The notes below the pieces were generated by a model. The model did not search any database. It was not told where the DNA came from and was given only the letters and a program-made list of their open reading frames with translations. 41,031 nt of DNA. Origin: Aeromonas caviae (GTDB taxonomy: Bacteria; Pseudomonadota; Gammaproteobacteria; Enterobacterales; Aeromonadaceae). The DNA lies in the NCBI RefSeq assembly GCF_000819785.1, contig NZ_CDBK01000036.1:1-41031 (forward strand). Reading direction: 5' to 3'. Position 1 is the first letter of the stretch; every line of letters begins with the position of its first letter. Shown here piece by piece: positions 18,306-28,287 of this stretch. The position numbers and the translations under genes are program-made.

Positions 18306-20000
18306 TCAGAAGGAAGTACGACGATAGCGGCGGTACTCGGGGCGCCAGAAGTTCGCCTCGATGGCCTGATCGATCACATCATCGGGGGTCTGCACCGCCT
18401 TGCCCTGCAACATGGCGGTCTTGGCCACCATCTTGGCGATGTAGCGGGAGACCTGATGGATGTCCGCCAGATCCGGCAGCAAGGAGCCCTCTTCCCCCTT
18501 CACCAGGGGTGAACAATCCGCCAGGGCGCGGCTGGCCGACATCAGCATGGCATCGGTCACCCGGTTGGCACCGGAGGCGATCACCCCAAGGCCGATCCCC
18601 GGGAAGATGAAGGAGTTGTTGCACTGGGCGATGACGTAGCGCTTGCCCTTGTACTCCACCGGTGCGAACGGGCTGCCGGTGGCGACCAGCACCTGGCCGT
18701 CGGTCCAGCGAATGAGATCCGCCGGGGTGGCTTCCACCCGGGAAGTGGGGTTGGAGAGCGGGAAGATGATGGGACGGGCACAGTGCTTGTGCATGGTCTT
18801 GACCACCTCTTCGGTAAACAGACCCGGCTGGCCGGAGACCCCGATCAGGATGTCCGGGCGACCGTGTTCCATCACCTCCAGCAGGGAGATGTTGTCCCCC
18901 ACCGGCCACTCCTTGATCCGCTCGATCGGCTGGGAGAGCTTGCGCTGGAAGTCGAGCTGGTTGGGGATCTTGTCGGTGATGAGACCGAATCGGTCCACCA
19001 TGAAGACCCGGCCCCGCGCCTCGGCGTCGGTCAGCCCTTCGGCCTTCATCTGCGCCACTATCTGCTCGGCGATGCCGCACCCGGCACTGCCCGCCCCGAG
19101 GAAGGCGACCCGCTTCTCGGAGAGTTTGGCACCGGAGGCCTTGCAGGCGGCGATGAGGCTGCCCAGGGTCACCGCGGCGGTCCCCTGAATGTCATCGTTG
19201 AAGCAGCACAGCTCATCCTTGTAGCGGTTGAGCAGCGGGGTGGCATTGCCCTGGGCGAAATCCTCGAACTGCAGCAGGATGTCCGGCCAGCGGCGCTTGA
19301 CCGCCTGGATGAAGGCGTCGACGAACTCGTCGTACTCTTCGCCGGAGATGCGCGGATGGCGCCACCCCATGTAGAAGGGGTCATTCAGCAGCTGCTGGTT
19401 GTTGGTGCCCACGTCCAGCACCACCGGCAAGCAGTAGGCCGGGGAGATGCCGCCACAGGCGGTGTAGAGGGAGAGCTTGCCGATGGGAATGCCCATGCCG
19501 CCGATGCCCTGATCCCCGAGGCCCAGGATGCGTTCGCCGTCGGTGACCACGATCACCTTGACGTTCTGCTTGGTGGCGTTTTGCAGCATGTCATCGATCC
19601 TGTCCTTGTCCGGATAGGAGATGAAGAGGCCGCGAGCACGACGATAGATGTTGGAGAACTCCTCGCACGCCTTGCCGACCGTCGGGGTGTAGATGACCGG
19701 CAGCATTTCGGTGAGGTGGTTGTTCAGCAGGCGGTAGAAGAGCGTTTCGTTGGTATCCTGGATGTTGCGCAAATAGATGTGCTTGTCCATGTCGTTGCCA
19801 AACGCCATGAACTGGCGATAGGCACGCTCTGCCTGCTCTTCGATGGTTTCGATGTTCTGGGGCAGCAGACCCTCCAGATTGAAGCTGCTGCGTTCTTCGC
19901 TGGTGAAGGCGCTGCCCTTGTTGAGCAACGGCGTCTCCAGCAGGGCTGGACCTGCGTAGGGAATGTAGAGGGGACGTTTCTGATTATTATCTTCAAACAT
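18306..20000 (-). CDS. maeA: NAD-dependent malic enzyme
   Basis: Oxidatively decarboxylates malate to pyruvate with NAD+, linking the TCA cycle to pyruvate. At 564 residues it matches E. coli MaeA (SfcA) in length. Visible landmarks: the N-terminal block [16 protein letters not shown], the substrate/metal region [42 protein letters not shown], and the nucleotide-binding loop [15 protein letters not shown]. It is a cytoplasmic enzyme with no signal. ATG 20000 follows AAGG about 9 nt upstream. The AraC-type gene lies 55 bp upstream on the same strand, so read-through is possible, but a functional link is not evident. Confidence 0.97.
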   Translation of the reverse strand: MFEDNNQKRPLYIPYAGPALLETPLLNKGSAFTSEERSSFNLEGLLPQNIETIEEQAERAYRQFMAFGNDMDKHIYLRNIQDTNETLFYRLLNNHLTEMLPVIYTPTVGKACEEFSNIYRRARGLFISYPDKDRIDDMLQNATKQNVKVIVVTDGERILGLGDQGIGGMGIPIGKLSLYTACGGISPAYCLPVVLDVGTNNQQLLNDPFYMGWRHPRISGEEYDEFVDAFIQAVKRRWPDILLQFEDFAQGNATPLLNRYKDELCCFNDDIQGTAAVTLGSLIAACKASGAKLSEKRVAFLGAGSAGCGIAEQIVAQMKAEGLTDAEARGRVFMVDRFGLITDKIPNQLDFQRKLSQPIERIKEWPVGDNISLLEVMEHGRPDILIGVSGQPGLFTEEVVKTMHKHCARPIIFPLSNPTSRVEATPADLIRWTDGQVLVATGSPFAPVEYKGKRYVIAQCNNSFIFPGIGLGVIASGANRVTDAMLMSASRALADCSPLVKGEEGSLLPDLADIHQVSRYIAKMVAKTAMLQGKAVQTPDDVIDQAIEANFWRPEYRRYRRTSF

Positions 20001-20055
20001 GGATCTGTACCTTGACTGTGTGGCCCGTCGATCCTATGGGCTTGAGCCAACAATT

Positions 20056-20913
20056 TCAAAGGGTTTGCACCTCCCTTGCGAAAGGTTTGCGACCCAGTCG
20101 ACGAAAGGCCCCCGGAGTCTGACCCGTCAGGCGGCGAAAACGGTTGGCAAAGTTGGCGCCGTCGCTGTATCCGACCCGGGCCGCCAACTCGGCCAGCGGC
20201 CAGTTGGTGTAGAGCAGCAACTGGCGCGCCTTGTTCATGCGAAGCCCGGTGAGCCAGGCCATGGGGCCCATGCCGAACACCTGCTGGCAGAGCCGGTGCA
20301 GATGGGGCACCGAGCAGGCCATCTGATCGGCCAGCAGGGCCACGCTCCAGGGCTCGTCCAGACGTGCCTCCACCCGCCGAAACAGCGCCTGAAGCCGCAG
20401 CTCCGGCGTGCCGCGCACCTCCCCCTGCAGGGTCCGCTCCAAGAGCGCCAGCAGCAGGCTCAGCAGCTGGGGCTGGAGTGGCGAACGTATTCCCTCCCCC
20501 TGCATCAGGCTGAGCAGGTGGTAGAGCTGCTCCCCCTCCTCCCCCTGCCAGATGCGATGACCAAGCCGGTGCAGATGCTGCCAGCGCGGCACGTCGTCCA
20601 GCAGGATCCAGCTGGTATGCCAGGCTTCCCCCACCAGCCTGAGGCCCCCCGGCACGGCGGCCGGGAGAAAGACCAGGGCTCCCGCCGGGATGGGCTGCTC
20701 CCCGCCATCGGTGAGCAGGGCGCCCGCCTCGTCATGGCTCACCATCAGGATGTGAAACTCCGGTCGGTTGCGGCGGATAAGGTAGTGCTCCCGTATCGTC
20801 GAGAGGCCGGTCAGGAAGACGCCCGCCTCCCCAAGCAGGGGCAGCCCTTCGCGTCCCAGCATCCGCTCTTCGCAGGCCGGGGCGATTTCCAGACACTCGC
20901 TGATAAATGGCAT
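20056..20913 (-). CDS. AraC family transcriptional regulator
   Basis: A 285-residue regulator with an N-terminal sensing domain of the cupin type (region EFHILMVSHDEAG to PAGALVFLPAAVPGG) and a C-terminal pair of HTH motifs near residues 185-275. The family C-terminal signature is clear: ARVGYSDGANFANRFRRLTGQTPGAFRR. A good ribosome site, GAGG, precedes ATG 20913. It is divergent from the MATE transporter gene with 120 bp between the starts, so it may control that gene. That is inference from position. The maeA gene follows at 55 bp. The effector is unknown. Confidence 0.92.
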   Translation of the reverse strand: MPFISECLEIAPACEERMLGREGLPLLGEAGVFLTGLSTIREHYLIRRNRPEFHILMVSHDEAGALLTDGGEQPIPAGALVFLPAAVPGGLRLVGEAWHTSWILLDDVPRWQHLHRLGHRIWQGEEGEQLYHLLSLMQGEGIRSPLQPQLLSLLLALLERTLQGEVRGTPELRLQALFRRVEARLDEPWSVALLADQMACSVPHLHRLCQQVFGMGPMAWLTGLRMNKARQLLLYTNWPLAELAARVGYSDGANFANRFRRLTGQTPGAFRRLGRKPFAREVQTL

Positions 20914-21033
20914 AGCACCTCAACAGGATAGTTTTGCACAAGAAAGCCGAGAGAGGCTCACAGTGAAGCCTCCCGATATCACCCCTATCATACCCACGAC
21001 AAACCCTGATTTTTACCAACCCGGTTAACATAA

Positions 21034-22413
21034 ATGAATTATTGGCAAGCGATTTTAAAACAAACCACCGATCGCGAGTTCATGACGCGACTGTGGCGAC
21101 TGGCCCTGCCGGTTTCGCTGCAATCCATGATGTTCTCCCTGCTCGGCCTCATCGACATCATGATGGTGAGCCAGCTCGGCACCACGGCTGTGGCGGCGGT
21201 CGGCTTGGGCAACCGGGTCTTCTTCTTCAATCTGCTGGTGATAGCGGGGCTCTCGGGCGGAGTCTCGGTGTTGGCGGCACAATATTTCGGCCGTGGCGAG
21301 ATGGCCGGGGTGCGCCGCTCCCTGGCCCTGGCCCTGGTGGGCGCCCTGGCGGTGAGCCTGCCCTTTGCCCTCGTCTATGTGTTCTCACCGGGCAGCGTGC
21401 TCGGGTTTGCCAGCCAGGAGCCCGCGCTGCGCGAGCTGGCCGACGAGTTCCTGATGATCACCGGCGCCACCATCCTCTGCACCGCCGTGGTGGTGCCCCT
21501 GGAGTCGGCCCTGCGCTCGGTGGGCAATGCCGCGGCGCCGACCCGCATCGGCATCATCGCCATCATCGCCAACGTCATCCTCAACTATGCCCTCATCTTC
21601 GGCCATTTCGGCGCCGAGGCCATGGGTGTAGCCGGCTCCGCCTGGGGCACCACCCTGTCGCGTCTGCTGCAGACCGCGCTGCTGCTTGCCTATGTGTGGC
21701 GTGCCGAGCCCCGTCTCATCCCGCGCAAGCAAGACTGGCTCGCCGCCTTCAGGCGCAAGGAAGTGGTGCGCTTCACCCTGATCGCCCTGCCGCTGTTGTT
21801 GCACGACGGGCTCTGGGCCTTCGGCATGCTGCTCTACGGCTTCCTCTACGCGCACCTCGGCACCGACGCCCTGGCCATCATGACCACCCTCGGCACGCTG
21901 GAGAGCATCCTCATCTCCCTCTTCTTCGGGCTGGCGGTGGCCTGCTCCACCCTGCTCGGTCACCGGCTCGGGGCCGAGGAGTATGACGAGGCCTGGCAGC
22001 ACTCCCAGCTCTTCCTGCTGCTGGCCCCCGTCGGCGCGCTGCTGGTGGGGACCGCCGTCTGGCTGATGCAGGGCAGCCTGCTGCAATGGGTCGGCAACCT
22101 GCCGGGCGAGCTGATGACTGAGGCCGGCCAGGTGCTCGCCATCATGTGTCTGGGCATGCTGCTCAAGGTGTTCAACATGGTGGGGATCGTCGGGGTACTG
22201 CGCTCGGGGGGGGACGTCAACTACAGCATCTTCATCGACATCGTCGGCATGTGGTGCATCGGCCTGCCGCTGGCCTGGGTGGCGGTCAGCCTGCTGGGCT
22301 GGCCCCTCTCCTGGGTGGTGGCGGTGGTCCTGCTGGAGGAGCTCTCCAAGGTGCTGCTGGTGCAGCGCCGCATTCGCCAGCGGCGCTGGCTGCGCAATCT
22401 GGTGCTGGGATAA
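21034..22413 (+). CDS. MATE family efflux transporter
   Basis: A 459-residue exporter of the multidrug and toxic compound extrusion family, with 12 predicted membrane helices in two homologous halves. The first helix region (WRLALPVSLQSMMFSLLGLIDIMMVSQLG) and the matching sequence after the central loop (RFTLIALPLLLHDGLWAFGMLLYGFLYAHLG) show the internal repeat typical of the family. Members exchange Na+ or H+ for cationic drugs. The ribosome site before ATG 21034 is very weak (GGTTAACATAA), unusual among genes here. It is divergent from an AraC regulator that may control it. The substrate is not predictable. No terminator is obvious before yciN. Confidence 0.94.
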   Translation: MNYWQAILKQTTDREFMTRLWRLALPVSLQSMMFSLLGLIDIMMVSQLGTTAVAAVGLGNRVFFFNLLVIAGLSGGVSVLAAQYFGRGEMAGVRRSLALALVGALAVSLPFALVYVFSPGSVLGFASQEPALRELADEFLMITGATILCTAVVVPLESALRSVGNAAAPTRIGIIAIIANVILNYALIFGHFGAEAMGVAGSAWGTTLSRLLQTALLLAYVWRAEPRLIPRKQDWLAAFRRKEVVRFTLIALPLLLHDGLWAFGMLLYGFLYAHLGTDALAIMTTLGTLESILISLFFGLAVACSTLLGHRLGAEEYDEAWQHSQLFLLLAPVGALLVGTAVWLMQGSLLQWVGNLPGELMTEAGQVLAIMCLGMLLKVFNMVGIVGVLRSGGDVNYSIFIDIVGMWCIGLPLAWVAVSLLGWPLSWVVAVVLLEELSKVLLVQRRIRQRRWLRNLVLG

Positions 22414-22451
22414 GGGAAGAGCGCAAAGCGGGAAAATGCGGGGTCATATCA

Positions 22452-22481
22452 ATGACAGAAAATCCCGCTTTGCAGTATGCT
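22452..22481 (+). promoter_or_regulatory. Possible yciN promoter
   Basis: ATGACA (22452-22457), 18-bp spacer, TATGCT (22476-22481), ending 84 bp before yciN. Match is moderate. Confidence 0.45.
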
Positions 22482-22564
22482 GGCCCCCTCTTCAATCAGA
22501 GGCGGGGTGCGCCGGCCATGCCGACCCTTGTGCCCCTGCCCAGTAGTCGTTTAAGGAGACGAGC

Positions 22565-22813
22565 ATGCAACCACAAAAAGAGCGGATCACCGAGACTGCC
22601 CTGCTGGAGATGGCCAACAAGATCATTCGTGAACACGAGGACTTCATCCACGGCATGCGCGCCGACTCGGTGGAGCAGAAGGGGGACATACTGGTGTTCA
22701 AGGGGGAGTTCTTCCTGGCAGAGGACGGCACCCCGACCGGCAAGACCATGGCGGTGTTCAACATGTTCAAGCTGCTGGCCCAGCAGCTCTCCGGCAAATA
22801 CACCCTGGCCTGA
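22565..22813 (+). CDS. yciN: YciN family protein (DUF2498)
   Basis: An 82-residue cytoplasmic protein of the YciN/DUF2498 family, function unknown. It resembles E. coli YciN as I recall it: ANKIIREHED, then DILVFKGEFFL, then AVFNMFKLLAQQLSGKY. It is full length. ATG 22565 has AAGGAGA 6 nt upstream. It is monocistronic, with a strong terminator that runs into the 3' end of the convergent GGDEF gene. Confidence 0.93.
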   Translation: MQPQKERITETALLEMANKIIREHEDFIHGMRADSVEQKGDILVFKGEFFLAEDGTPTGKTMAVFNMFKLLAQQLSGKYTLA

Positions 22814-22831
22814 CGCCAGCCCCGTCATCAC

Positions 22832-22862
22832 CGGATGCCGCCCTCAGGCGGCATCCGTTTTT
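22832..22862 (+). terminator. yciN terminator overlapping the end of the GGDEF gene
   Basis: A perfect 11-bp stem (22832-22842 and 22847-22857) around CTCA, followed by five T. It overlaps the stop codon and last codons of the convergent GGDEF gene (stop at 22844-22846). Confidence 0.92.
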
Positions 22863-23983
22863 GTGCGCCCTGCATCGCCCGCGGGTTTCCCTGCCTCGGC
22901 CACCACGCAGTTGCGACCCGCCATCTTGGCCATGTAGAGGCACTCGTCCGCCCGGTTGAGCAGATCCTCCACCCCCTCGCCACGCTGGGCCAGGGTCAGA
23001 CCGATGCTCACCGTCACCTCCAGCAGTTCGTCGGAGGTGGGACTTTTCACCAACCTCGCTTCCACCGCGACCCGCAGCCGCTCCGCCACCCGCTTGGCCT
23101 GTGCCAGATCCGTGCAACCGGGCAACAGGATGGCAAACTCCTCCCCGCCGTAACGCCCGAGCACCATGCCGGGCTCCAGCTGCTCCGACAGGGTGGCCGC
23201 CACCTCCTTGAGCACCGCATCCCCCGCCAGATGGCCGAAGGTGTCGTTGATGCGCTTGAAGCGGTCCAGATCCAGCAGCAGCACCGCGAAGGGGGCCTGT
23301 TTGCGGATCATGGCGGCCCTCGCCTTCTCGAGCTGCTTCATCAGCAGGCGGCGGTTCATCATGCCGGTCAACTCGTCCGTGGTGGACTCCCGATAGAGTT
23401 GCAGCAGCATGTTGAGCTGGCCGCACTGCACCCAGGCGCTGGCGATGGCAAAGAGCCCCAGCAGCCAGACCTGGTTGAGGGTCTGCACGCTCCAGAGAGG
23501 CTGGCCCACCAGCAGCCAGTTGCCCGCCAGCATGGTGGCCAGAATGCCCCCCGCCAGTTGCAGGCTGAGGGAGAGGGGAATGGGGAAGATGGCGAACAGG
23601 CTGATGAGCAGATAGGGGAAGGCCATGTAGCCCGCCTGCATCTCCTGATCCGCGCCGAAGCTGTGCAGGCAGATGAGGGAGAAGAGCATCATCACCGCCA
23701 TCAGGTAACCGAGCGCCAGCTTCATGCGCTCGCGCTTGAAGTGGATGAGATAGGAGAGGGGGATGAGGGGCGAGAGGGCCAGCAGGCAGAAGATCCTGAC
23801 CTGGAACAGTGCCTCGAACTGGATGGCTGGCAGGGTCAGCCAGTCCACCAGAGCCCAGCTCGGGAGACCCGCCATCAGCAGACAGGTGAGCAGCCGCAGC
23901 CGCACCGTCATGAAGCCCATCCGGGTCAGGGTAAAATCTTCGGAGTGGGCGCGGGCACTCCAGAACTCCGACAGCTTCAGCAT
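22844..23983 (-). CDS. Integral-membrane diguanylate cyclase
   Basis: A 379-residue GGDEF protein predicted to make c-di-GMP. The N-terminal 200 residues contain about six membrane helices with short loops, similar to MASE-type sensor modules; I could not assign a named one. The catalytic domain begins at [12 protein letters not shown], continues with [20 protein letters not shown], and has the active motif GGEEF at residues 279-283. The position of the inhibitory RxxD site reads PGMV, so feedback inhibition is probably missing. GGAG lies 7 nt before ATG 23983. The last codons overlap the yciN terminator. The signal is unknown. Confidence 0.92.
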   Translation of the reverse strand: MLKLSEFWSARAHSEDFTLTRMGFMTVRLRLLTCLLMAGLPSWALVDWLTLPAIQFEALFQVRIFCLLALSPLIPLSYLIHFKRERMKLALGYLMAVMMLFSLICLHSFGADQEMQAGYMAFPYLLISLFAIFPIPLSLSLQLAGGILATMLAGNWLLVGQPLWSVQTLNQVWLLGLFAIASAWVQCGQLNMLLQLYRESTTDELTGMMNRRLLMKQLEKARAAMIRKQAPFAVLLLDLDRFKRINDTFGHLAGDAVLKEVAATLSEQLEPGMVLGRYGGEEFAILLPGCTDLAQAKRVAERLRVAVEARLVKSPTSDELLEVTVSIGLTLAQRGEGVEDLLNRADECLYMAKMAGRNCVVAEAGKPAGDAGRTKTDAA

Positions 23984-24102
23984 CCAGAGTCTCCATCTTC
24001 GAACCGAGGGCTCATTCTACACCGTCCCCATCCTGATGCATCAGCCTCCCTCCCCTTTGTGAGGGATCGGTCTCACACAAACCGGCGGATCTTAATCGCC
24101 AC

Positions 24103-24118
24103 AGGAAAACGTTTCAAC
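24103..24118. promoter_or_regulatory. Weak PurR-like box upstream of xanP
   Basis: AGGAAAACGTTTCAAC matches about 10 of 16 positions of the E. coli PurR operator around its central CG. It is 109 bp upstream of the xanthine permease start. The gene's role makes purine control plausible, but the match alone is weak. Confidence 0.3.
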
Positions 24119-24226
24119 CCATCAGGAAATAAACGAGTTTGCGCTCAATTAGCGCTGGAAAGCGCGATGCCAATCACTAAAATAGCGCCCAATTTTCTCC
24201 CCTCCCCCCACACATTCGAGGTATTT

Positions 24227-25624
24227 ATGGAACAGGCTGCCGCCCCAAGCGCCATCCGAGAGACCCATCCCCCCAGGCGAGCCCACAGCGAACTGGTCTA
24301 CGGCATCGAGGATGTCCCCCCCCTGCCCCAGACCCTGTTCGCCGCCCTGCAGCATATGCTCGCCATGTTTGTCGCCATCATCACCCCGCCCCTCATCATC
24401 GCCAATGCCCTCGGCCTCCCCGCCGACGACACCCGCTACATCGTCTCCATGTCCCTGGTCATGTCCGGCATCGCCTCCTTCGTTCAGACCCGCCGTTTCG
24501 GCCCCCTCGGTTCCGGCCTGCTCTCGGTACAGGGCACCAGCTTCAACTTCCTCGGCCCCATCATCGCCTCCGGCCTCGCCCTCAAGCAGGCGGCCATGCC
24601 CACCGACGATCTGCTGGGCACCCTGTTCGGCACCATGCTGGCAGCGGCCCTCACCATCGTCGTCATGAGCCGCTTCCTGCACCTGGTCAAACGGATCATC
24701 ACCCCGCTGGTGACCGGCATCGTGGTATTGCTCATCGGCCTGACCCTCATCAAGGTAGGGCTCATCAGCATGGGGGGCGGCTACGGCGCCCTGGCGGACG
24801 GCAGCTTCGCCAGCCACACCAACCTCTTTCTCTCCCTGCTGGTGCTCGGCCTCATCGTGCTGATGCAGCGCAGTCGCAACCCCTGGCTGCGCCTCTCCGC
24901 CATCATGATCGCCATGCTGGCGGGCTATGCGGTGGCGCTGCTGCTGGGCAAGGTGGCAGCCCCCACCTTCGACGGCCCCCTGCTGATGGTGCCTGTTCCG
25001 CTCCACTACGGGCTCGGCTTTGACTGGCAGCTGTTCGTGCCGCTCGCCATCATCTTCGTGGTGACGGCGCTGGAAGCCATCGGCGACATGACCGCCACCT
25101 CCGACATCTCCGGCGAGCCGCTGGAAGGGCCGGTCTACATGGCGCGGATCAAGGGGGGCGTGCTGGCCGACGGCGCCAACTCCATGCTGGCGGCGGTCTT
25201 CTCCACCTTCCCCATGTCCACCTTCGCCCAGAACAACGGCGTCATCCAGCTGACCGGGGTGGCCAGCCGCCATGTCGGCCTCTTCATCGCCGCCATGCTG
25301 GCCCTGCTCGGCCTGTTCCCGGCGGTGGCGAGCCTGGTGCAACAAATACCTGAACCCGTGCTCGGCGGCGCCACCATCGTCATGTTCGGCACCATCGCCG
25401 CCGCCGGGGTGCGCATCATCTCCCGCGAGGAGCTGGACCGCCGCGCCCTGATGATCCTGGCGGTGTCGCTCGCCATGGGCCTCGGAGTGGCCCAGGTGCC
25501 CGAGGTGCTGCAACACCTGCCGGAGCTGGCCAGGAGCGTGCTCTCCTACGGCGTCGCCACCGGCGGCCTCACCGCCATCCTGCTCAATCTGCTGCTGCCC
25601 AGGCGCGCCGCCGCACAGGCCTGA
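24227..25624 (+). CDS. xanP: Xanthine permease, NCS2 family
   Basis: A 465-residue proton-coupled xanthine importer. It resembles E. coli XanP through its length as I recall it: [46 protein letters not shown] helix ([15 protein letters not shown]), the NCS2 signature [14 protein letters not shown], and [23 protein letters not shown]. About 14 membrane helices are expected. I choose ATG 24227 because GAGG lies 5 nt upstream and because E. coli XanP begins at the same point; the reading frame is open far upstream only by chance. A weak PurR-like box lies upstream. The gene is followed by its own hairpin at 25645-25667. Confidence 0.94.
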   Translation: MEQAAAPSAIRETHPPRRAHSELVYGIEDVPPLPQTLFAALQHMLAMFVAIITPPLIIANALGLPADDTRYIVSMSLVMSGIASFVQTRRFGPLGSGLLSVQGTSFNFLGPIIASGLALKQAAMPTDDLLGTLFGTMLAAALTIVVMSRFLHLVKRIITPLVTGIVVLLIGLTLIKVGLISMGGGYGALADGSFASHTNLFLSLLVLGLIVLMQRSRNPWLRLSAIMIAMLAGYAVALLLGKVAAPTFDGPLLMVPVPLHYGLGFDWQLFVPLAIIFVVTALEAIGDMTATSDISGEPLEGPVYMARIKGGVLADGANSMLAAVFSTFPMSTFAQNNGVIQLTGVASRHVGLFIAAMLALLGLFPAVASLVQQIPEPVLGGATIVMFGTIAAAGVRIISREELDRRALMILAVSLAMGLGVAQVPEVLQHLPELARSVLSYGVATGGLTAILLNLLLPRRAAAQA

Positions 25625-25644
25625 CACTCCGCCATCCTTGCACC

Positions 25645-25670
25645 AAAGCCCCGCCATGCGGGGCTTTACC
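25645..25670 (+). terminator. Hairpin after xanP
   Basis: AAAGCCCCGC (25645-25654), loop CAT, GCGGGGCTTT (25658-25667). The T-run is short, so termination may be partial. Confidence 0.75.
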
Positions 25671-25724
25671 TTGTTTGCCCCCGCGCGTACTGTGCTTGGC
25701 AGCCTCTGCCAAAGGATGCCTCTC

Positions 25725-26438
25725 ATGCCTTATACCCTGCTGCCCCCGCCGCCCGCCCACCAGACACCCGACCAGATCCTGGCCGAGGAGCAGCGCTGGC
25801 TGCGGGAGTGCGCCGGTGACGGCGAGCCCAGAGCCCTCCTCTGGCAGGGCCCCCAATGCCTCATCGTCACCCGCAAGGACACCCGTTTGCCCCGCTACCA
25901 GGCCGCCTGCAAGCAGCTGGCCGCCGAGGACTGGCCGGTGTTCGTGCGCGACAGCGGCGGCACCGCCGTGCCCCACGGCGCCGGCATCCTCAACCTCTCC
26001 CTCATGCTGCCCCGCACCACCACGGATCTGGCCCACTACTACCGGCTGCTGGGGGCGCCCCTGCTCGCCCTGCTGGAGGAGTACGGTCTTGCGGGCAGCT
26101 ACGACTTCGTGCCCGGCTCGTTTTGCGACGGCCAGTACAACCTGGTGATCGGAGGGCGCAAGGTGACCGGCACCGCCCAGCGCTGGCTGGCGCCGGGCCG
26201 GGATCACGGTGGCGCCGTGCTGGCCCAGGCCATGCTGCTGGTGGCGGGGGATGTGGACGAGGGCACCCGGATGGCGAGCCGCTTCTACGAACTGGCCGGG
26301 GGCGAACTGCGCTTTGCTCGGGGCACCTCCACCACCCTGGCCCACGCCATTGGCTGGCAGGGGGATGAGGCGGCCCTGGTGAGCCGGGTGAGCAGGGCGC
26401 TGGCGCAGCGGCTCACCGGAGATATTCCCTCCCCCTGA
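25725..26438 (+). CDS. Lipoate/octanoate transferase of the LplA/LipL fold
   Basis: A 237-residue protein of the biotin/lipoate A/B ligase superfamily. The ligand loop RDSGGTAVPHG (residues 75-85) matches the RRSGG loop of LplA. The lysine expected to hold the acyl group is Lys146 in GGRKVTGTAQRW. A cysteine sits just before it (GSFCDGQYN, Cys134). That pairing recalls LipL and LipM, where a cysteine forms a thioester with octanoate, rather than LplA ligases. I therefore favour an acyl transferase, but ligase activity cannot be excluded. It lacks the C-terminal domain of E. coli LplA. ATG 25725 has AAGGA 8 nt upstream; an ATG at 25716 overlaps that ribosome site. No lipoylated protein gene is nearby. 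Confidence 0.8.
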   Translation: MPYTLLPPPPAHQTPDQILAEEQRWLRECAGDGEPRALLWQGPQCLIVTRKDTRLPRYQAACKQLAAEDWPVFVRDSGGTAVPHGAGILNLSLMLPRTTTDLAHYYRLLGAPLLALLEEYGLAGSYDFVPGSFCDGQYNLVIGGRKVTGTAQRWLAPGRDHGGAVLAQAMLLVAGDVDEGTRMASRFYELAGGELRFARGTSTTLAHAIGWQGDEAALVSRVSRALAQRLTGDIPSP

Positions 26439-26482
26439 CCCCCTGGGGGCAACAAGCGCCGCCATTCATTGCGTAAAATGCA

Positions 26483-26512
26483 AAAAAGCCACGATGAGCG
26501 TCGTGGCTTTTG
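26483..26512. terminator. Bidirectional terminator between the LipL-like and AGCS genes
   Basis: AAAAGCCACGA (26484-26494) pairs with TCGTGGCTTTT (26501-26511), with A- and T-runs outside. It serves convergent genes on both sides. Confidence 0.9.
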
Positions 26513-26639
26513 CGAATTTCGCACAGATATTGTCAGAGGATCCGGGATCAAGCCCCGGGTTTTGCCATCCCAGCCCGGATCCCGGTTGACGCCATGGACA
26601 GGGGCCCGGCGACAGGGTACCCCGCAGGCCCGCTTCTCA

Positions 26640-28016
26640 TCAGGCCGTCTGCGGCTCGGGCTCGGATTCCGTATCCCGGTCCCGGCTGAAGTAGGCGCGG
26701 GTCTCGGCGATCACCACGTGGCGCAGGCCGATGAGGCCGATGAGGTTCGGCACCGCCATCAGGCCGTTGACGATGTCCGCCAAGAGCCAGATCAGGTCCA
26801 GATGGAGGAAGGCACCGCTCGCCACCAGCACCAGATAGATGAGGCGGTAGGGTTTGATCGCCTTGACCCCGAACAGGTACTCGGTGCAGCGCTCGCCGTA
26901 GTAGTTCCAGCCGAGGATGGTGGTAAAGGCGAAGAACAACAGGCCGATGCTCACCAGATACTGGCCCACATGGGCATCCAGCCCCTGGGCAAAGGCCAGA
27001 CTGGTCATGGCCGCACCGCTCGCATCGCCGCTCCACACCCCGGTCACCACCAGCGTCAGGCCGGTCATGGTGCAGATGATGAGGGTGTCGATGAAGGTAC
27101 CGGTCATGGAGACCAGCCCCTGCTCCACGCAGGAATCGGTCTTGGCCGCCGCCGCCGCGATGGGGGCCGAGCCCAACCCCGACTCGTTGGAGAAGACCCC
27201 GCGCGCCACCCCGGACTGGATCGCCAGCATGATGCCGGCGCCGACGAAACCGCCGGTGGCCGCATGGCCGGTGAAGGCGCTCCCGATCACCAGCATGACC
27301 GCATCGGGCAGGGCGCCTGCATTGTTCACCAGCACCCCGGCACAGGCGACGATGTAGAAGATGGCCATGAAGGGCACCACCTTGCTCGACACGCTGGAGA
27401 TGGACTGAATACCCCCCAGGGTCACCAGCGCCACGATCAGGGTCAGCACCACGGCGGTCACTTCACGGGGTACCGAGAAGGAGAGGCTCATGGCATCACT
27501 GATGGCGTTGACCTGGGGGAAGGTACCGATGCCGAAGAAGGCGACGCCGATGCCGAACAGGGCAAACAGCTTGGCGAGCGGCCTGGAGCCGAGCCCCTTC
27601 TCCAGATAGTACATGGGGCCACCCGCCATCTGGCCGTTGGCGTCCTGCTGGCGATATTTCACCGCCAGCAGGCACTCGGCGTACTTGGTGGCCATGCCGA
27701 ACAGGGCAGCCATCCACATCCAGAACAGGGCGCCCGGGCCGCCGAGCTTGATGGCGGTGGCGACCCCGACGATGTTGCCGGTGCCTATGGTGGCGGAGAG
27801 GGCGGTGCACAGGGCACCAAAGCTGGAGACATCCCCCTGCTTGCCCTGCCCCTGATCGCGGCCAAAGACCAGCTTGAGGGCCAGCGGCAAACGCACGATC
27901 TGAAGCAGACCCAATCGCCAGGTGAGATAGATACCGGTCCCGACCAGCAGGATCAGCAGGGGCGGACCCCAGACAAAGCTATCGATGGCGGCGAGCGCCG
28001 ATTGAATTGATGACAT
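26640..28016 (-). CDS. Alanine/glycine:cation symporter (AGCS family)
   Basis: A 458-residue sodium-coupled importer of alanine or glycine, with 10-11 membrane helices. Family landmarks: GALCTALSATIGTGNIVGVATAIKLGGPGALFWMW, GGPMYYLEKGL, and SNESGLGSAPIAAAAA. The message begins with a tandem glycine riboswitch, so glycine is the likely controlling ligand and a likely substrate. The same pairing is known in Vibrio cholerae. ATG 28016 is preceded by AAGGAGG at close spacing (4 nt). That ribosome site lies in one arm of a perfect 9-bp hairpin. A second ATG-like start is not needed. The C-terminus is charged (SRDRDTESEPEPQTA). It is transcribed alone. Confidence 0.96.
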   Translation of the reverse strand: MSSIQSALAAIDSFVWGPPLLILLVGTGIYLTWRLGLLQIVRLPLALKLVFGRDQGQGKQGDVSSFGALCTALSATIGTGNIVGVATAIKLGGPGALFWMWMAALFGMATKYAECLLAVKYRQQDANGQMAGGPMYYLEKGLGSRPLAKLFALFGIGVAFFGIGTFPQVNAISDAMSLSFSVPREVTAVVLTLIVALVTLGGIQSISSVSSKVVPFMAIFYIVACAGVLVNNAGALPDAVMLVIGSAFTGHAATGGFVGAGIMLAIQSGVARGVFSNESGLGSAPIAAAAAKTDSCVEQGLVSMTGTFIDTLIICTMTGLTLVVTGVWSGDASGAAMTSLAFAQGLDAHVGQYLVSIGLLFFAFTTILGWNYYGERCTEYLFGVKAIKPYRLIYLVLVASGAFLHLDLIWLLADIVNGLMAVPNLIGLIGLRHVVIAETRAYFSRDRDTESEPEPQTA

Positions 28017-28020
28017 GCAT

Positions 28021-28048
28021 CCTCCTTAAAAAACAACAATTAAGGAGG
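28021..28048 (-). promoter_or_regulatory. Hairpin masking the AGCS ribosome binding site
   Basis: CCTCCTTAA (28021-28029) and TTAAGGAGG (28040-28048) are perfect complements around a 10-nt loop. In the minus-strand mRNA the 5' arm is an anti-Shine-Dalgarno (CCTCCTTAA) and the 3' arm is the AAGGAGG ribosome site itself. A further CATCCT/AGGATG pair (28018-28023, 28052-28057) could shift the pairing. It is a candidate expression platform for the riboswitch about 240 nt upstream. Confidence 0.75.
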
Positions 28049-28287
28049 AGAAGGATGATCTTCCCATAGGTGTCGCGATCGGCCAGAGGCGATCGGATGC
28101 GGGCCAAAAACGTGTTCACACTCTTGCTGCGAGGTCGTGATCAAGGGTTATGCGCAGCTCGCTTATCTGGGACCGAGAGGCTCATGTATTCACATACACT
28201 CCGGTTCCAGCGCTGCTCTTTACCTTGCTGACGACCTCTCGTTACAGACCGTGAACAGTTTCAAGCTCAGGTACAACCATCCCATCC

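Noticed and set aside
22835..24226. A long plus-strand extension of the xanP reading frame
   Set aside because: It covers the antisense of the GGDEF gene. The ATG at 24227 has a good ribosome site and matches the family start.
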